From contig CALSRO010000009.1 of assembly GCA_943788775.1 (NCBI GenBank), positions 1 to 64,000 on the forward strand: 64,000 bases of DNA, written 5' to 3'. Each line of letters begins with the position of its first letter. Position 1 is the first letter of the stretch. Origin of the DNA: an uncultured Flavobacteriales bacterium. GTDB taxonomy: Bacteria > Bacteroidota > Bacteroidia > Flavobacteriales_G > Salibacteraceae. A program made the position numbers and the translations under genes. Shown here piece by piece: positions 16,484 to 25,583 of the stretch. The notes below the pieces were generated by a model, which was not told where the DNA came from, ran no database searches, and saw only the letters and a program-made list of their open reading frames with translations.

Positions 16484-16870
16484 CTACACCACCGAATAGA
16501 TCATTGCCATTCCAAATAGTACAGAGAAAGGTGATATTATTCTAATCAGATTCGGATTCAGAAGATCGGCACACAAGAGTGCGTATTTATGATGAAGTCT
16601 CCGTGGCACGAAATAGAGGACTACAGAAGTGCCAATCATAAACCAACCGAAGTATTTAAAGATTTCTGGAAATTTTGAGAATTCTGAATACAAGATCAGA
16701 GCAGCAGCAGGTATCATTCGAACCGTAATCTCTGTGTAATTAATCAGGTTGGTGCTTCCTGCCTTTTTCAAATACTCTCTTGCCTTTTCTGGTTTCAATA
16801 GCATCAGTAGCCCAACTCCAATTAAGAAGATACCAAAGAGTATTACGATACACTTAGCTATGATTGTCAT
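16484..16870 (-). CDS. Small four-span membrane protein, unknown
   Basis: 128 residues with four hydrophobic segments (about 5-27, 48-62, 70-87 and 107-127). Features: LLKPEKAREYLKKAGSTN after the first span and YFVPRRLHHKY near the third. I do not recognise a named family. It is convergent with the SpmAB-like gene and is followed upstream by a 396-bp gap without genes. Confidence 0.6.
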   Translation of the reverse strand: MTIIAKCIVILFGIFLIGVGLLMLLKPEKAREYLKKAGSTNLINYTEITVRMIPAAALILYSEFSKFPEIFKYFGWFMIGTSVVLYFVPRRLHHKYALLCADLLNPNLIRIISPFSVLFGMAMIYSVV

Positions 16871-17266
16871 GAGTTATTCAGTTCCTTTCAAGTTTTATTT
16901 ATAAATGATGCACAACGGCTCCGCTAAGAAGCGTGCGGATTAGAATCGTTCATGTCTTCCGTGTTGCAAAATAGTGAAGCAAGGCGAAAAACATGAATTT
17001 TACTGTTCACCGAGCATGCTTTCATAGGCTATGTTGGCACACGTGCTTTTTTTCTTTTTCTGGCTGAAGTGTAACCGTAACGTAGTGCAATAAATTGCAA
17101 CAGTGCAAGTGGATAGTTTATTGCGGTCTTTTTGTTTGGGCTAAAAAGTCTGGGTCTTAGGTTCGCTTGCCAGTGACCCCTCAATAAGTCGATTTCCGTT
17201 TCGACTAAATCACCTAAGAAATTCTCAAAATCCAGTTAGCCAAGAAGTTCCACTAGCATTCAAACA
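16871..17266. other. 396-bp intergenic gap with short inverted repeats, no gene
   Basis: No coding frame of note. Near 16907-16965 lies CACAACGG-CTCCGCTAAGAAGCG-TGCGG, which can form two small stems (CCGC/GCGG and CGCT/AGCG), and a loosely complementary CCGTGTTGC about 45 bp later. This type of string is common beside acquired hypothetical genes in bacteroidotal genomes. An attachment-site role is only a guess. The remainder shows T-rich runs at about 17048-17060 and nothing else. Confidence 0.35.
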
Positions 17267-17884
17267 CTAATGCCTGTTCAAATATATCTGTAATGCAACG
17301 CGTGCATTAGGAATTTTATCCTCGAAAAATTTGGTCACTCTGCCACGACTCCCATTGGATATCGGATGAGTAATAGAAAACACCCTTATACCAAGACTTG
17401 GTTCCAAAGCTATGATCTTGTTCAACCAAATCGCAGTGCCAAGAGCCATGCTCCCATAATAGCGTGGTAACGAATTATTGTACCCTTTGCTAAAGACGCT
17501 CCCAAGTCCAACTGAAGGGTAAAGCGCAATCTTAGAATTCAAATTAATATAATACCTAGAGTAAATCGAGGGAGAAAACGAATGACGAGAGTTAGCCTGC
17601 GGTCGGCCTCCATAATTGAAGTAAAATGCAGGTGAAGCACCAACAACGAAATTTTTTGCAACAAACCAGCCTGCAGACGGGGCGATGTCAATTGAAACAA
17701 AGTTGGGCTGGTCTAGATTTAACCGTCCACTTCCACCAACCATAATTGTGTTTTTTGAAATTTGAGAGAATGAGGACAAGGCCAACACATTCATTAAAGT
17801 GACCATAATTGTTAGAGCAACGCTAGATATTTTTATGCTTTTAGTGAATTGTTCTTTAAGTTCATCAAACATAGTTAATGTCAT
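17267..17884 (-). CDS. Outer-membrane beta-barrel protein, small
   Basis: Predicted exported barrel of 205 residues. A hydrophobic segment ending LALSSFSQ (about residues 22-41) serves as signal peptide, followed by alternating strands such as FVSIDIAPSAGWFVAKNFVVG, SPSIYSRYYINLNSKIALYP and ALEPSLGIRVFSI. The C-terminus, ARVALQIYLNRH, is strand-like. The start is uncertain: ATG at 17884 gives a long charged lead; ATG at 17869 (MFDELKEQ) is equally possible. A 6+6 bp inverted repeat (ATAACA-AC-TGTTAT, 17912-17925) lies 28 bp before the start and could be an operator. Function unknown. Confidence 0.6.
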   Translation of the reverse strand: MTLTMFDELKEQFTKSIKISSVALTIMVTLMNVLALSSFSQISKNTIMVGGSGRLNLDQPNFVSIDIAPSAGWFVAKNFVVGASPAFYFNYGGRPQANSRHSFSPSIYSRYYINLNSKIALYPSVGLGSVFSKGYNNSLPRYYGSMALGTAIWLNKIIALEPSLGIRVFSITHPISNGSRGRVTKFFEDKIPNARVALQIYLNRH

Positions 17885-18080
17885 ATCCCGACTTGATTGC
17901 TTTCACACCATATAACAACTGTTATGAGGTATTATGACAGTCACCAATCTGCATTGGATAACTCGAAAATCGCAAGATCATTCCAACGATCCAGTGCCGG
18001 TGTAAGATTTAGGACTTCAATCGCATGATTTTAAGACCGTATCCAGCATTCAATTTTTAGATCCCGACAACAACATCCAA

Positions 18081-18109
18081 AAATAAAGCCCGCTTACACG
18101 GCCTTATTT
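18081..18109 (-). terminator. Probable Rho-independent terminator for the 18144 gene
   Basis: Arms 18081-18090 (AAATAAAGCC) and 18100-18109 (GGCCTTATTT) pair with one mismatch around a 9-base loop. Read on the minus strand the 3' arm runs into TTTATTTTTGG, a U-rich tail. It lies 35 bp beyond the stop of the minus-strand gene at 18144. Confidence 0.5.
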
Positions 18110-18143
18110 GAAGTCGTTTTTGGAAGAAATGAAGGGTTGTGCA

Positions 18144-18752
18144 TCAGTTACCTATGTTAGGTGCAGGCTTTTCTTTTTCTTTTTGAACTAGTGCCTTTAA
18201 TTTTTTCATTCTCTCGGAGTAAATTCTATTTTGACTCTCAGTGTCATTTCGAAATACTAACTCAGTAAGGTTCAATTCTTGATCTTCAATTAGTATTGCT
18301 CCTCGAAAGTCTTCAGCTTTTTTCAAAGGGAATTTTCGGTCACCGATACTAATCTGAGTAATCCTGTCAATAGGAATTGAAATATAATCAGATATAGTTC
18401 CATTTTTTTCTGGTTCTGTCTTGGAGAAAATTCTTAATTCTCGAGACTTAATCATTGCTACTGGCCATTCAATAGTTTTAGTGTCATGTACTGCATACCG
18501 ACCAAATTCTACAGTATTGTCGGTTCCCAGATTATGTTTTCTGTACGTACTCCTTCTATTTTTATTTTCATATCTAGATTGAATTATCAGGTAAACAATG
18601 CCAATAATTATAAGGATAACCGTCAATCCTCCTCCGCCTGTAGGATAGTCTTCGTCTGGTCTCCCGCCTCTTTGTGCATACAATGTGAGGCTTTGAAAAA
18701 GAGTGATGAAAAAGAAAATTATCAACCTTTTAACTATCGTAGTTACTTTCAT
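18144..18752 (-). CDS. Membrane-anchored hypothetical protein
   Basis: 202 residues: signal-like leader (about 8-26, ending LTLYAQ), a Gly/Asp-rich stretch (RGGRPDEDYPTGGGG), one membrane span (about 43-59, LTVILIIIGIVYLIIQ), then a soluble, charged domain with IEWPVAMIKSRELRIF and a Lys-rich C-terminus. I recognise no family. The ATG overlaps the stop of the upstream gene (TAATG at 18750-18754), so the two are translationally coupled. Confidence 0.62.
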   Translation of the reverse strand: MKVTTIVKRLIIFFFITLFQSLTLYAQRGGRPDEDYPTGGGGLTVILIIIGIVYLIIQSRYENKNRRSTYRKHNLGTDNTVEFGRYAVHDTKTIEWPVAMIKSRELRIFSKTEPEKNGTISDYISIPIDRITQISIGDRKFPLKKAEDFRGAILIEDQELNLTELVFRNDTESQNRIYSERMKKLKALVQKEKEKPAPNIGN

Positions 18753-19003
18753 TAGATTGAGATTGGGACGAAAAATCCTATTCCTTTAAGAATTGTCAGA
18801 CCAGCAACACCGAATTCTGAATTCTGTGAAAATTGTAAAGAATCTTGGTCTTGCACATCTCCATTATTACTGACAAAATGAGCAGTGAATTTAGAAAAGT
18901 CGTGTTCGTCAAGTGGCACTACAAACACGTTGAACTGGATGTCCTTGAATTCAACAGTTTCGCCATGTTTATTCTTTTCTTTTTGAGCTTCTTGATAAGT
19001 CAT
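18752..19003 (-). CDS. Short hypothetical protein coupled to the 18144 gene
   Basis: 83 residues from the ATG at 19003 (MTYQEAQKEK). The N-terminus is helical and charged, followed by VEFKDIQFNVFVVPLD, a probable beta-hairpin, and a C-terminus LTILKGIGFFVPISI. The frame extends 63 bp upstream but without a better start. Its stop overlaps the next gene's start. No family was recognised. It lies next to a recombinase remnant and may have arrived with it. Confidence 0.5.
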   Translation of the reverse strand: MTYQEAQKEKNKHGETVEFKDIQFNVFVVPLDEHDFSKFTAHFVSNNGDVQDQDSLQFSQNSEFGVAGLTILKGIGFFVPISI

Positions 19004-19062
19004 TTGTTCTATTTTTTGCTTGCACCTAAAATTGTATTTGGTTATAATAACTAATATATTTT

Positions 19063-19242
19063 TCAATCATTAGAACCTAAAAGACGCTTGCTGTCTTGGT
19101 TTTGGGTTAATATTCGGTAAAGAGGATTGACGATTTTTTGCAAATCACGTGTGCTCAAATGGGTATAAAAGACCTTTGTTTCTATTGATTCACGTTCCAA
19201 CATGGTTTGTATAAATCTATGGTTTGTCTGTGTTCCACGAAG
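19063..19242 (-). pseudogene. C-terminal fragment of a tyrosine recombinase (integrase)
   Basis: A minus-strand frame with no usable start, bounded by a TGA at 19243-19245 and a stop at 19063, reads ...NHRFIQTMLERESIETK, VFYTHLSTRDLQKIVNPL, YRILTQNQDSKR. The string matches the end of the catalytic domain of integrases ('RYIQELLGHKSIKTTEIYTH(V/L)STKDLQKI..PL'), including the nucleophile Tyr in FYTH. The Arg-His-x-x-Arg half of the active site is missing and no upstream homology is seen, so it is a relic. It is the only direct sign of a mobile element in the 16.9-19.3 kb stretch. Confidence 0.72.
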
Positions 19243-19358
19243 TCAGCGATATTTTGAATAAGAGCCGTCTATCCATTCGATATCGAGTCCAAAAAAATAA
19301 CGCTAAAATCTAAAAGGACAACTATGCGCAACCCAGCAGTGGCCCCTCGCTACCTCGC

Positions 19359-21524
19359 TTAGCCCTTCACCAAATCCATTTCCTCCACCAAGTGACCAGC
19401 CCCAGCAAATTTGTCCATGATAAAAAGCACATAGCGTATATCAACAGTGATATTTCGACAAATGGTAGGGTTAAACATGATGTCACTCATCGTGCTCTCC
19501 CATGTTCGATCAAAGTTCAATCCAATCAGCTCGCCCTTGTCGTTAAAAACTGGGCTGCCGCTGTTTCCTCCTGAGGTGTGGTTGCTGGCTATGAAACACA
19601 CTCGCATTTCGCCCGATTCATCCGCATACTGGCCGTAGTCTTTTTCCTCATAGAGCTCTTTTAACTTGCCCGGCAGGTTATACTCAGGGTTTGTAGGATC
19701 TTCTTTGGCGATAACACCCTCCAAGGTGGTGTAATGCAGATAATCTGCTCCGTCAAACGGAGAGTAGCCTTCCACCTTTCCGAAGGTAATTCGCAATGTT
19801 CCATTGGCGTCTGGATAGTAGGTTTTTTCTGGAATGACTTCCATTAATGCCGACATCCACACCCGCATCAAACTGTCCTGCGTTGGCACGTAGTTCATCA
19901 TTTTGGGACGAGTTTGATCATAGTAATAATCACTGATTCGCTTGCTGAATGCAAAGGCTAAGTCTTTTTCTATTTTCTTGTAATCATTGCGCTTATAGCC
20001 TTCTAAGAAATCTTTCAACTTGGCTTCATCATCAAAGATGGTCTCCTCGTAAATGCGATCAACAAACTCATTCAAGGACTCCTTTTTGTCTTTTAACTTA
20101 ATAGTGAAGAGTAGGGGAGGCTGGCCATCTAAGAAATGTCTGATTTGTGCTTTCATGATGTCTTCATCCACTTGCGCATCATAGTTTTTGAAATAGCCAA
20201 GCTTACCGAGTCGTTCCTTTACCCAAGCCTCAATTTCTTCATCGGGAACGTTCTTGTTTTTACTCATTTCAACCAACTCATTAAAGCCTCCACTGAAACG
20301 CAGAATTTCTGGCCCCATGTAGTAGAACTCGATAAAGTAATCGCGACTTATGTTATGGGGCTTGAGTTGCACATCTAGCGAAGACATTTCCAACAGAAGA
20401 CTGCCATATTTTTCGTTCCATTCTTCGTTGTCTCGCACCCTGTCTTGAAAAACATTTTCTAGCGAATCCTTCTTAGCCACTGCTCTGTGGCGGATCAATC
20501 CCTTTGATTGTCCGATCCATTTCTTGTAAGCATTGCTGATGCGACTTTGTTTTGCAGCATACTGAATCTTGGTCAGTTCCGATCCTGCCATGCCCTTATC
20601 AATCACTCCTAATGAAGCTTCTCGCATGGCTAAGCGCAGCGGATTAATTACTTCTAATACTTCCTCAACGTTGTTTCCCGTAATGTAGTTTTCTGTGCGA
20701 CCTGGAAATCCATAAACCAATGTGAAATCATTTTCGTCCACTCCATCCAAACTGACTGGCAAATGATAATTGGGCTTGAAAGGAACATTGTCCTCACTGT
20801 ACTCTGCTGGTTTGTTGTCCTTATCGGCATAGATTCTAAATACACTGAAATCACCTGTGTGTCTTGGCCAAACCCAGTTATCGGTGTCAAATCCGTACTT
20901 GCCAATGCTTGATGGTGGAGCTCCCACTAATCGAATGTCTTTGTACTCTTCGTTGATAAAAAGCAAAAACTGATTTCCATAATAGAAAGGTCGGATATAG
21001 GCGGAATAGTGTGACCCTTCAGTCGCCTCAGCAACAATCTTTTCTGTTTGTGTTTTAATCATAGCAGCACGTTCCACTTCTGTGGCATCTGCTGGCAAGT
21101 CCTTCAAAATTTCTGAAGTAACATCCCTAATTTCTTTAATGATGGTGGCGGTCATATCTGGATTTTCCAATTCCGCATCATGGTTTGCAGCCCAAAATCC
21201 ATCCTTCAAGTAGTTGTTCTCAAGAGAACTATGGGCTTGAATTCTGCTGTAACCACAGTGGTGGTTTGTCAATAAAAGCCCTTTGTCACTTACCAGAACT
21301 GAAGTGCATCCTCCGTTAAAATGCACCACTGCATCCTTGACACTGCTTTGATTTATGGCATACAACTCTTCAGCACTGATCTTCATACCCATGGCGGCCA
21401 TGTCGTCTGAAACCAGCGACTTGATCATAGATGGAATCCACATTCCTTCCGTAGCAGAAATTGGGGTGGTGGTCGAAAAAATTGCGATTAGGGATAAAAT
21501 GCTCCCCACTATTTTCATTTTCAT
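19359..21524 (-). CDS. S46 dipeptidyl peptidase, DPP11-like (Asp/Glu-specific)
   Basis: Exported serine exopeptidase of 721 residues that removes dipeptides from peptide N-termini in the periplasm. Signal peptide about 1-24. The trypsin-like triad is visible: His in LLLTNHHCGY (about 88-89), Asp in RHTGDFSVFRIYAD (about 225), and Ser655 in GGNSGSPV. Numbering from the Met at 21524 puts an Arg at 673 in GLNFDRTWES. In Porphyromonas DPP11, Ser655 is the nucleophile and Arg673 fixes preference for Asp/Glu at P1, whereas DPP7 has Gly there. The same numbering is striking, so DPP11 specificity is a good inference. No operon partner; the gene is divergent from the T9SS protein at 21603. Confidence 0.93.
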   Translation of the reverse strand: MKMKIVGSILSLIAIFSTTTPISATEGMWIPSMIKSLVSDDMAAMGMKISAEELYAINQSSVKDAVVHFNGGCTSVLVSDKGLLLTNHHCGYSRIQAHSSLENNYLKDGFWAANHDAELENPDMTATIIKEIRDVTSEILKDLPADATEVERAAMIKTQTEKIVAEATEGSHYSAYIRPFYYGNQFLLFINEEYKDIRLVGAPPSSIGKYGFDTDNWVWPRHTGDFSVFRIYADKDNKPAEYSEDNVPFKPNYHLPVSLDGVDENDFTLVYGFPGRTENYITGNNVEEVLEVINPLRLAMREASLGVIDKGMAGSELTKIQYAAKQSRISNAYKKWIGQSKGLIRHRAVAKKDSLENVFQDRVRDNEEWNEKYGSLLLEMSSLDVQLKPHNISRDYFIEFYYMGPEILRFSGGFNELVEMSKNKNVPDEEIEAWVKERLGKLGYFKNYDAQVDEDIMKAQIRHFLDGQPPLLFTIKLKDKKESLNEFVDRIYEETIFDDEAKLKDFLEGYKRNDYKKIEKDLAFAFSKRISDYYYDQTRPKMMNYVPTQDSLMRVWMSALMEVIPEKTYYPDANGTLRITFGKVEGYSPFDGADYLHYTTLEGVIAKEDPTNPEYNLPGKLKELYEEKDYGQYADESGEMRVCFIASNHTSGGNSGSPVFNDKGELIGLNFDRTWESTMSDIMFNPTICRNITVDIRYVLFIMDKFAGAGHLVEEMDLVKG

Positions 21525-21539
21525 ACGTCAGTCTTCTAA

Positions 21540-21567
21540 TTGATCTCCTGCAAAAGAAACATATTTG
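21540..21567 (+). promoter_or_regulatory. Near-consensus bacteroidotal promoter for the 21603 gene
   Basis: TTG (21540-21542), a 17-base spacer, then CATATTTG (21560-21567), one mismatch from TAnnTTTG. A start of transcription about 7 bases later would leave a leader of roughly 30 bases before the ATG at 21603. Confidence 0.5.
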
Positions 21568-21602
21568 CAGGGTAGTTCATACCTAACTATTAATTCAGCT
21601 TT

Positions 21603-23819
21603 ATGAAACATACGATTTTGACCCTAGGTCTTTTAATCGGATTTGGAGTTACACAACTCCTTGGACAGTCTCTTCCAGATATTGAAAAACACACCACAGG
21701 TCAACGATCTGAAATAAGATCAGTGCCTAAAGTGGCCTCTTTGAAAGGCATTCAACCACAAGACGAGTGGCAAACGGTGATGAAGAAGGTGGCCATTTAT
21801 CACACCAAAGGAGATTCAGTAGATGCGCTGAAAGCATTGAGTCAGGTGAAAAAAGCCAATGCTGAGATTGGATTAGGTATTGATAACCCAGGAGGCCGGG
21901 CCGTTACTCCAGTAATTGGAACGGGTATCAACGGTACGACCATGAATAGTTACACTCCACCGGATAATACGATGGCAATATCGAACGGTGGACGGATTGT
22001 AGCTGCTGATAACGAAGACATATCCTATTTCAATGAAACAGGCACCAACACTGGAGTTCAGACTCACTCTGGATTCTTTAGTGGATTTTCAACAAGTTCT
22101 TACTTATTCGATCCTAAGTTGATATATGATGCTGAGGAAGATCGATTTATCTATGTCTTATTGCATGGAAATTACTACACAAACTCTAAGATTTTTGTTT
22201 GCTTTTCTAAAACAAACGACCCCGAGAACGATGGCTGGGAGATCTACGAATTACCAGGAAATCCATTAAATGATGTGAGCTGGACAGATTATCCGAGCAT
22301 TGGTTTGAACGAAAACGAATTATTCATCTCAACGAACCTCTTTTATAGCGGTGGTGGATTCAACGAAACGGTTATTTATCAAATCGACAAATTCGATGGA
22401 TACAATGGATCATCTTCCTTAGACTATGTCTTATGGGACGGCATTTTCGATGCGAATGGCGGTCGCGCTTTCACCGTGGTTCCTGCTACTTATGGTCAGC
22501 AAGGTACTTATGGTCCAAACATGTATTTCGTAAGCTCAAGGTCAGGCGGAGGAAGTAGGTTTTACTACTATGAGATTACAGATGATATTAATGGAAATGC
22601 TCAAATGTATGTGGATGATATCATTGTTAACTACAGCATCGCTGGTGATGCGAATCAATTAGGTTCTAGCAGCTTAGTAGATGTTGGAGATTGCCGAGTT
22701 CAAAGTGCATTTTTCTTGAATGGTACTATCCACACAGTGCACGCAGCTTCCTACCAAAACTCAGGATATAATGGAATTAACTATTATCGGATTCCTGTTG
22801 ATGCACCCACCTTTTATGAAACAACATCCTTCGGTCAAACTGGATTTGATTATGCCTATCCAAGCATCGCGTCTTTTGGCCTTGGTGAATGTGATAAAAG
22901 CGTGATGATTGGGGCGCTTCGAAGCGGTTCAACCATTTATCCAGAGATGCGAGTGATGAATTGCGATCAAGACATGCAATGGTCTTCATCCTCTCAAATC
23001 GTTGCTGGTAATTCTCCAATTAGTTTTATTGGAAATCCAGAACGCTGGGGCGACTATACCAGCATGCAACGCAAGCACAACGCCAATGCACCAGAAGTGT
23101 GGATGAGTGGTTGCTTCACAGTCGGGAATAGATATCGAACTCGTATTGCAGAAATAAAAGGGGACTATGAGCCGGCAGAGGGGCCAACGGTGGATTTTTA
23201 TTCCAATGATTCTGTCGGGGAACCAACGTTTACGATCAATTTCTATGATAATTCCGCTGGTAACCCAACGGCTTGGGAATGGAGATTTGAAGGTGGAACC
23301 CCAAATACATCGACTCAACAGAATCCACTAGTGAGTTATTTGGATACAGGATCGTTTGATGTGAGCCTTACTGCATGGAATGACGACTGTTTTGATTCCC
23401 TTCTCATTGAGGACATGATTCAAGTTCAAAAGCTAACTCCAGATACTGACACTGTTGTCTTGAACGGAGGCTTCACTGTATATGTGATTGATGGTGATAC
23501 CTTTCAAACTTGGGGTGGAGAGCTTGTGCCATTGGGGCAGGAGGAGTTGATGACTCTAGATAACAAGGTTTATCCAAATCCCATCTCATCGGCCGAAATG
23601 ATGTACATAGACATTGAGTTGTTATCTGGAATGTACATTGATGCTATCATCTATGACATGAGTGGACGTGAAGTGAAGAATCTCTTTAGTGACTACGTCA
23701 AAGCGGGTAAACATCAGCTCGGCTTTAATAAGCTGGCTCTTTCTAGTGGTAACTATGTGCTTCAGGTAAAAAGTGAATCAACAATATTGATCAATGAGAA
23801 GATTATTGTTCAGCGCTAG
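21603..23819 (+). CDS. Secreted PKD-domain protein with T9SS sorting tail
   Basis: 738 residues, exported through the type IX system and probably surface-attached. Signal peptide 1-22 (ending LLGQS). The large middle domain (about 110-525) has short motifs such as TPPDNTMAISNGGRIVAADN and DPKLIYDAEEDRFIYVLLH, typical of beta-propeller-like repeats in secreted bacteroidotal proteins. A PKD-like domain follows at about 535-610 (VDFYSNDSV, AWEWRFEGGTP). The C-terminal 75 residues are a Por-secretion tail: VYPNPISSAEMMYIDIE, DMSGREVKN, LSSGNYVLQVK. The substrate is unknown. The last 26 bp overlap the next gene. Confidence 0.85.
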   Translation: MKHTILTLGLLIGFGVTQLLGQSLPDIEKHTTGQRSEIRSVPKVASLKGIQPQDEWQTVMKKVAIYHTKGDSVDALKALSQVKKANAEIGLGIDNPGGRAVTPVIGTGINGTTMNSYTPPDNTMAISNGGRIVAADNEDISYFNETGTNTGVQTHSGFFSGFSTSSYLFDPKLIYDAEEDRFIYVLLHGNYYTNSKIFVCFSKTNDPENDGWEIYELPGNPLNDVSWTDYPSIGLNENELFISTNLFYSGGGFNETVIYQIDKFDGYNGSSSLDYVLWDGIFDANGGRAFTVVPATYGQQGTYGPNMYFVSSRSGGGSRFYYYEITDDINGNAQMYVDDIIVNYSIAGDANQLGSSSLVDVGDCRVQSAFFLNGTIHTVHAASYQNSGYNGINYYRIPVDAPTFYETTSFGQTGFDYAYPSIASFGLGECDKSVMIGALRSGSTIYPEMRVMNCDQDMQWSSSSQIVAGNSPISFIGNPERWGDYTSMQRKHNANAPEVWMSGCFTVGNRYRTRIAEIKGDYEPAEGPTVDFYSNDSVGEPTFTINFYDNSAGNPTAWEWRFEGGTPNTSTQQNPLVSYLDTGSFDVSLTAWNDDCFDSLLIEDMIQVQKLTPDTDTVVLNGGFTVYVIDGDTFQTWGGELVPLGQEELMTLDNKVYPNPISSAEMMYIDIELLSGMYIDAIIYDMSGREVKNLFSDYVKAGKHQLGFNKLALSSGNYVLQVKSESTILINEKIIVQR

Positions 23820-24117
23820 TCTGCTGATTTTTGTTGGATGCTCTAGTCGAAAGAGCGAAATGGCGAAACCTGAGGCAGAACCTCGGCCTTCTGTTGAATT
23901 AGAGGATGCTCCAATAAACGAGCCGACACCTGAAGTAAAGAAGGCTGAACAGCAAACCACCAGCAATGGACCTCAGCGCAAAACTGCTGGTAAGGCTGTG
24001 AAGTCTGAATCAACGACTGAGATGAATGATGATCATAAAGAAATGCCTTCTCATGGATCTCCTGATCAAGAGAAGATTGATAGCATCAAACAGGCTAAAC
24101 AGAAGGACAAGAAGTAA
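23794..24117 (+). CDS. Small hydrophilic lipoprotein, overlapping the previous gene
   Basis: 107 residues with a short leader and lipobox (LLIFVGCSSRK), then a low-complexity, Pro/Glu/Lys-rich chain with no fold visible (EMAKPEAEPRPSVELED, KQAKQKDKK). The ATG lies 26 bp inside the end of the T9SS protein gene, in another frame, which fits translational coupling. It ends directly against the convergent pepE stop codon with no spacing. Function unknown; the shared transcript hints at a link with the secreted protein. Confidence 0.6.
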   Translation: MRRLLFSASLLIFVGCSSRKSEMAKPEAEPRPSVELEDAPINEPTPEVKKAEQQTTSNGPQRKTAGKAVKSESTTEMNDDHKEMPSHGSPDQEKIDSIKQAKQKDKK

Positions 24118-24810
24118 TTATACTTCAATCATTCCATGTTGAAGTGTTTTCACTTCTCCATTTGCGGTCAATAATTTGATTGGTTCTGCGGATAGCAGTC
24201 TGGTTCCCTTTTCATCAATTCGAATTCCACATCCTTCAGGCAGGCAAACAACTGGAATGTCATTGATGGCGCTATATTCTTCCAATCTCATTAATCTGGA
24301 TTCGCCTCCATGTCCTGCAATGGTCTGCTCTGTAAAATGTGGATTAATTTGAAAATTTATCAAGTTCAATGCATCAAAACTGGTGGGTTCTATAATTGGC
24401 ATATCGTTCGTGGTTTTAATCGTTGGACAAGCCAAATTAGAACCTGCGCTCCATCCTATGTATGGAGTGTTATCGTTCATGACTTTGCTTCTGATCGAAT
24501 TTACAAGACCAAGTTTTTGAATGGTGTGTAGCAAGTGGAATGAGTTTCCGCCACCGACCAAAATAGATTCGGCAGATTCAATTGCTTTTGTTGGATCATC
24601 AGCATGGTGAATGGATCGCACATTAATGCCTTTTACTTGCAGCGCCTGTTGAACCTTGGCTTCGTAATCGTCATAACTGAAATTTACGGCCGCATAGGGT
24701 ATAAAAAGACAGTTTCTGACATCTCCTAAAAATCGATCGATGTAATCGAGTGGCCAATCCAAATATGGTTGTCCAACATTAGTGGAATTGCTGAGAAGTA
24801 AAAGATTCAT
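24118..24810 (-). CDS. pepE: Dipeptidase E (alpha-aspartyl dipeptidase, S51)
   Basis: Cytosolic serine peptidase of 230 residues that hydrolyses Asp-X dipeptides. Key motifs: LLLLSNSTNVGQPYLDW at the N-terminus, ILVGGGNSFHLLHT, YIGWSAGSNLACPTI with the nucleophile Ser, and INPHFTEQTIAGHGGESR carrying the conserved His. Length equals E. coli PepE (about 229). It would complement DPP11-type peptidases by processing Asp dipeptides; this is inference from specificity, not from an operon. Confidence 0.93.
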   Translation of the reverse strand: MNLLLLSNSTNVGQPYLDWPLDYIDRFLGDVRNCLFIPYAAVNFSYDDYEAKVQQALQVKGINVRSIHHADDPTKAIESAESILVGGGNSFHLLHTIQKLGLVNSIRSKVMNDNTPYIGWSAGSNLACPTIKTTNDMPIIEPTSFDALNLINFQINPHFTEQTIAGHGGESRLMRLEEYSAINDIPVVCLPEGCGIRIDEKGTRLLSAEPIKLLTANGEVKTLQHGMIEV

Positions 24811-24880
24811 TGTTTGGTAAAGTTTAGACTAGTGCAAAAACATTTCACACCTTTGAAAGCATTCAAAACTAACGTATATC

Positions 24881-25573
24881 ATGAAATCACTAATCTACTT
24901 TACACTCTCGCTTGTATTGCTTTCTTCCTGCGGAGAAACGATCAAAGGAGATGGGAATCTTGTGACAGAAGAAAGACCCATGGAAGCCTTTACCGAGTTG
25001 AAAGTTTCTGGAATGTTCACAGTTGTGTTGATCCAAGGCGAACCGAAAGTGGTTATTGATACGGACCAAAACTTGTTAGAGCATATTTCGACTACGGTAG
25101 ATAAGAACAAATTGACATTGTCTTCTAATAACAAGATGCTCCAAACCGATCAGTTGGTGTTGACCGTATATTATCGCAGCATTGAGGAGGTTGATCTATC
25201 GGGTGCTTGTGATTTAGAAACTTCAGGAAGCATAAATGGTGAATCATTTGCCTTAGAAGTATCGGGTGCTGCGGAGGCTGACTTGACGTTGAATGTGACG
25301 AATTTCGAATTAGAATTAAGCGGAGGTGGGGATATTGATTTAAAAGGAATAGCAAATAATGTTGCCATAGGAATCAGCGGTGCAGCAGAGGTGAACGCCT
25401 TTGAATTGGAAAGTAAAAAGGCTAATATTTCCGTTTCCGGAGCCGGTGAAGTTGAAATCAATGCTTCAGAAGAGCTTGATGTAGATATTTCTGGAGCAGG
25501 AGAAATTACCTACATCGGAAATCCAACAATTAAGAAAAATATATCAGGGGTTGGAGAACTCAAACAAAAATAG
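24881..25573 (+). CDS. Head-GIN (DUF2807) lipoprotein, second copy
   Basis: 230 residues with leader and lipobox (VLLSSCGET). It carries the DUF2807 beta-helix domain: FTELKVSGMFTVVLIQGE (about 38-55), then regularly spaced ISGAAE / SGAGE / SGGGD motifs (for example VAIGISGAAEVNAFELES). It is related to the gene at 5959 but uses Ala-Glu rather than Gly-Asp in many motif positions. Starts 70 bp after the divergent pepE start. The next gene (MORN protein) starts 10 bp after its stop, so the pair is likely co-transcribed. Confidence 0.9.
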   Translation: MKSLIYFTLSLVLLSSCGETIKGDGNLVTEERPMEAFTELKVSGMFTVVLIQGEPKVVIDTDQNLLEHISTTVDKNKLTLSSNNKMLQTDQLVLTVYYRSIEEVDLSGACDLETSGSINGESFALEVSGAAEADLTLNVTNFELELSGGGDIDLKGIANNVAIGISGAAEVNAFELESKKANISVSGAGEVEINASEELDVDISGAGEITYIGNPTIKKNISGVGELKQK

Positions 25574-25583
25574 ATCGAAGGAA

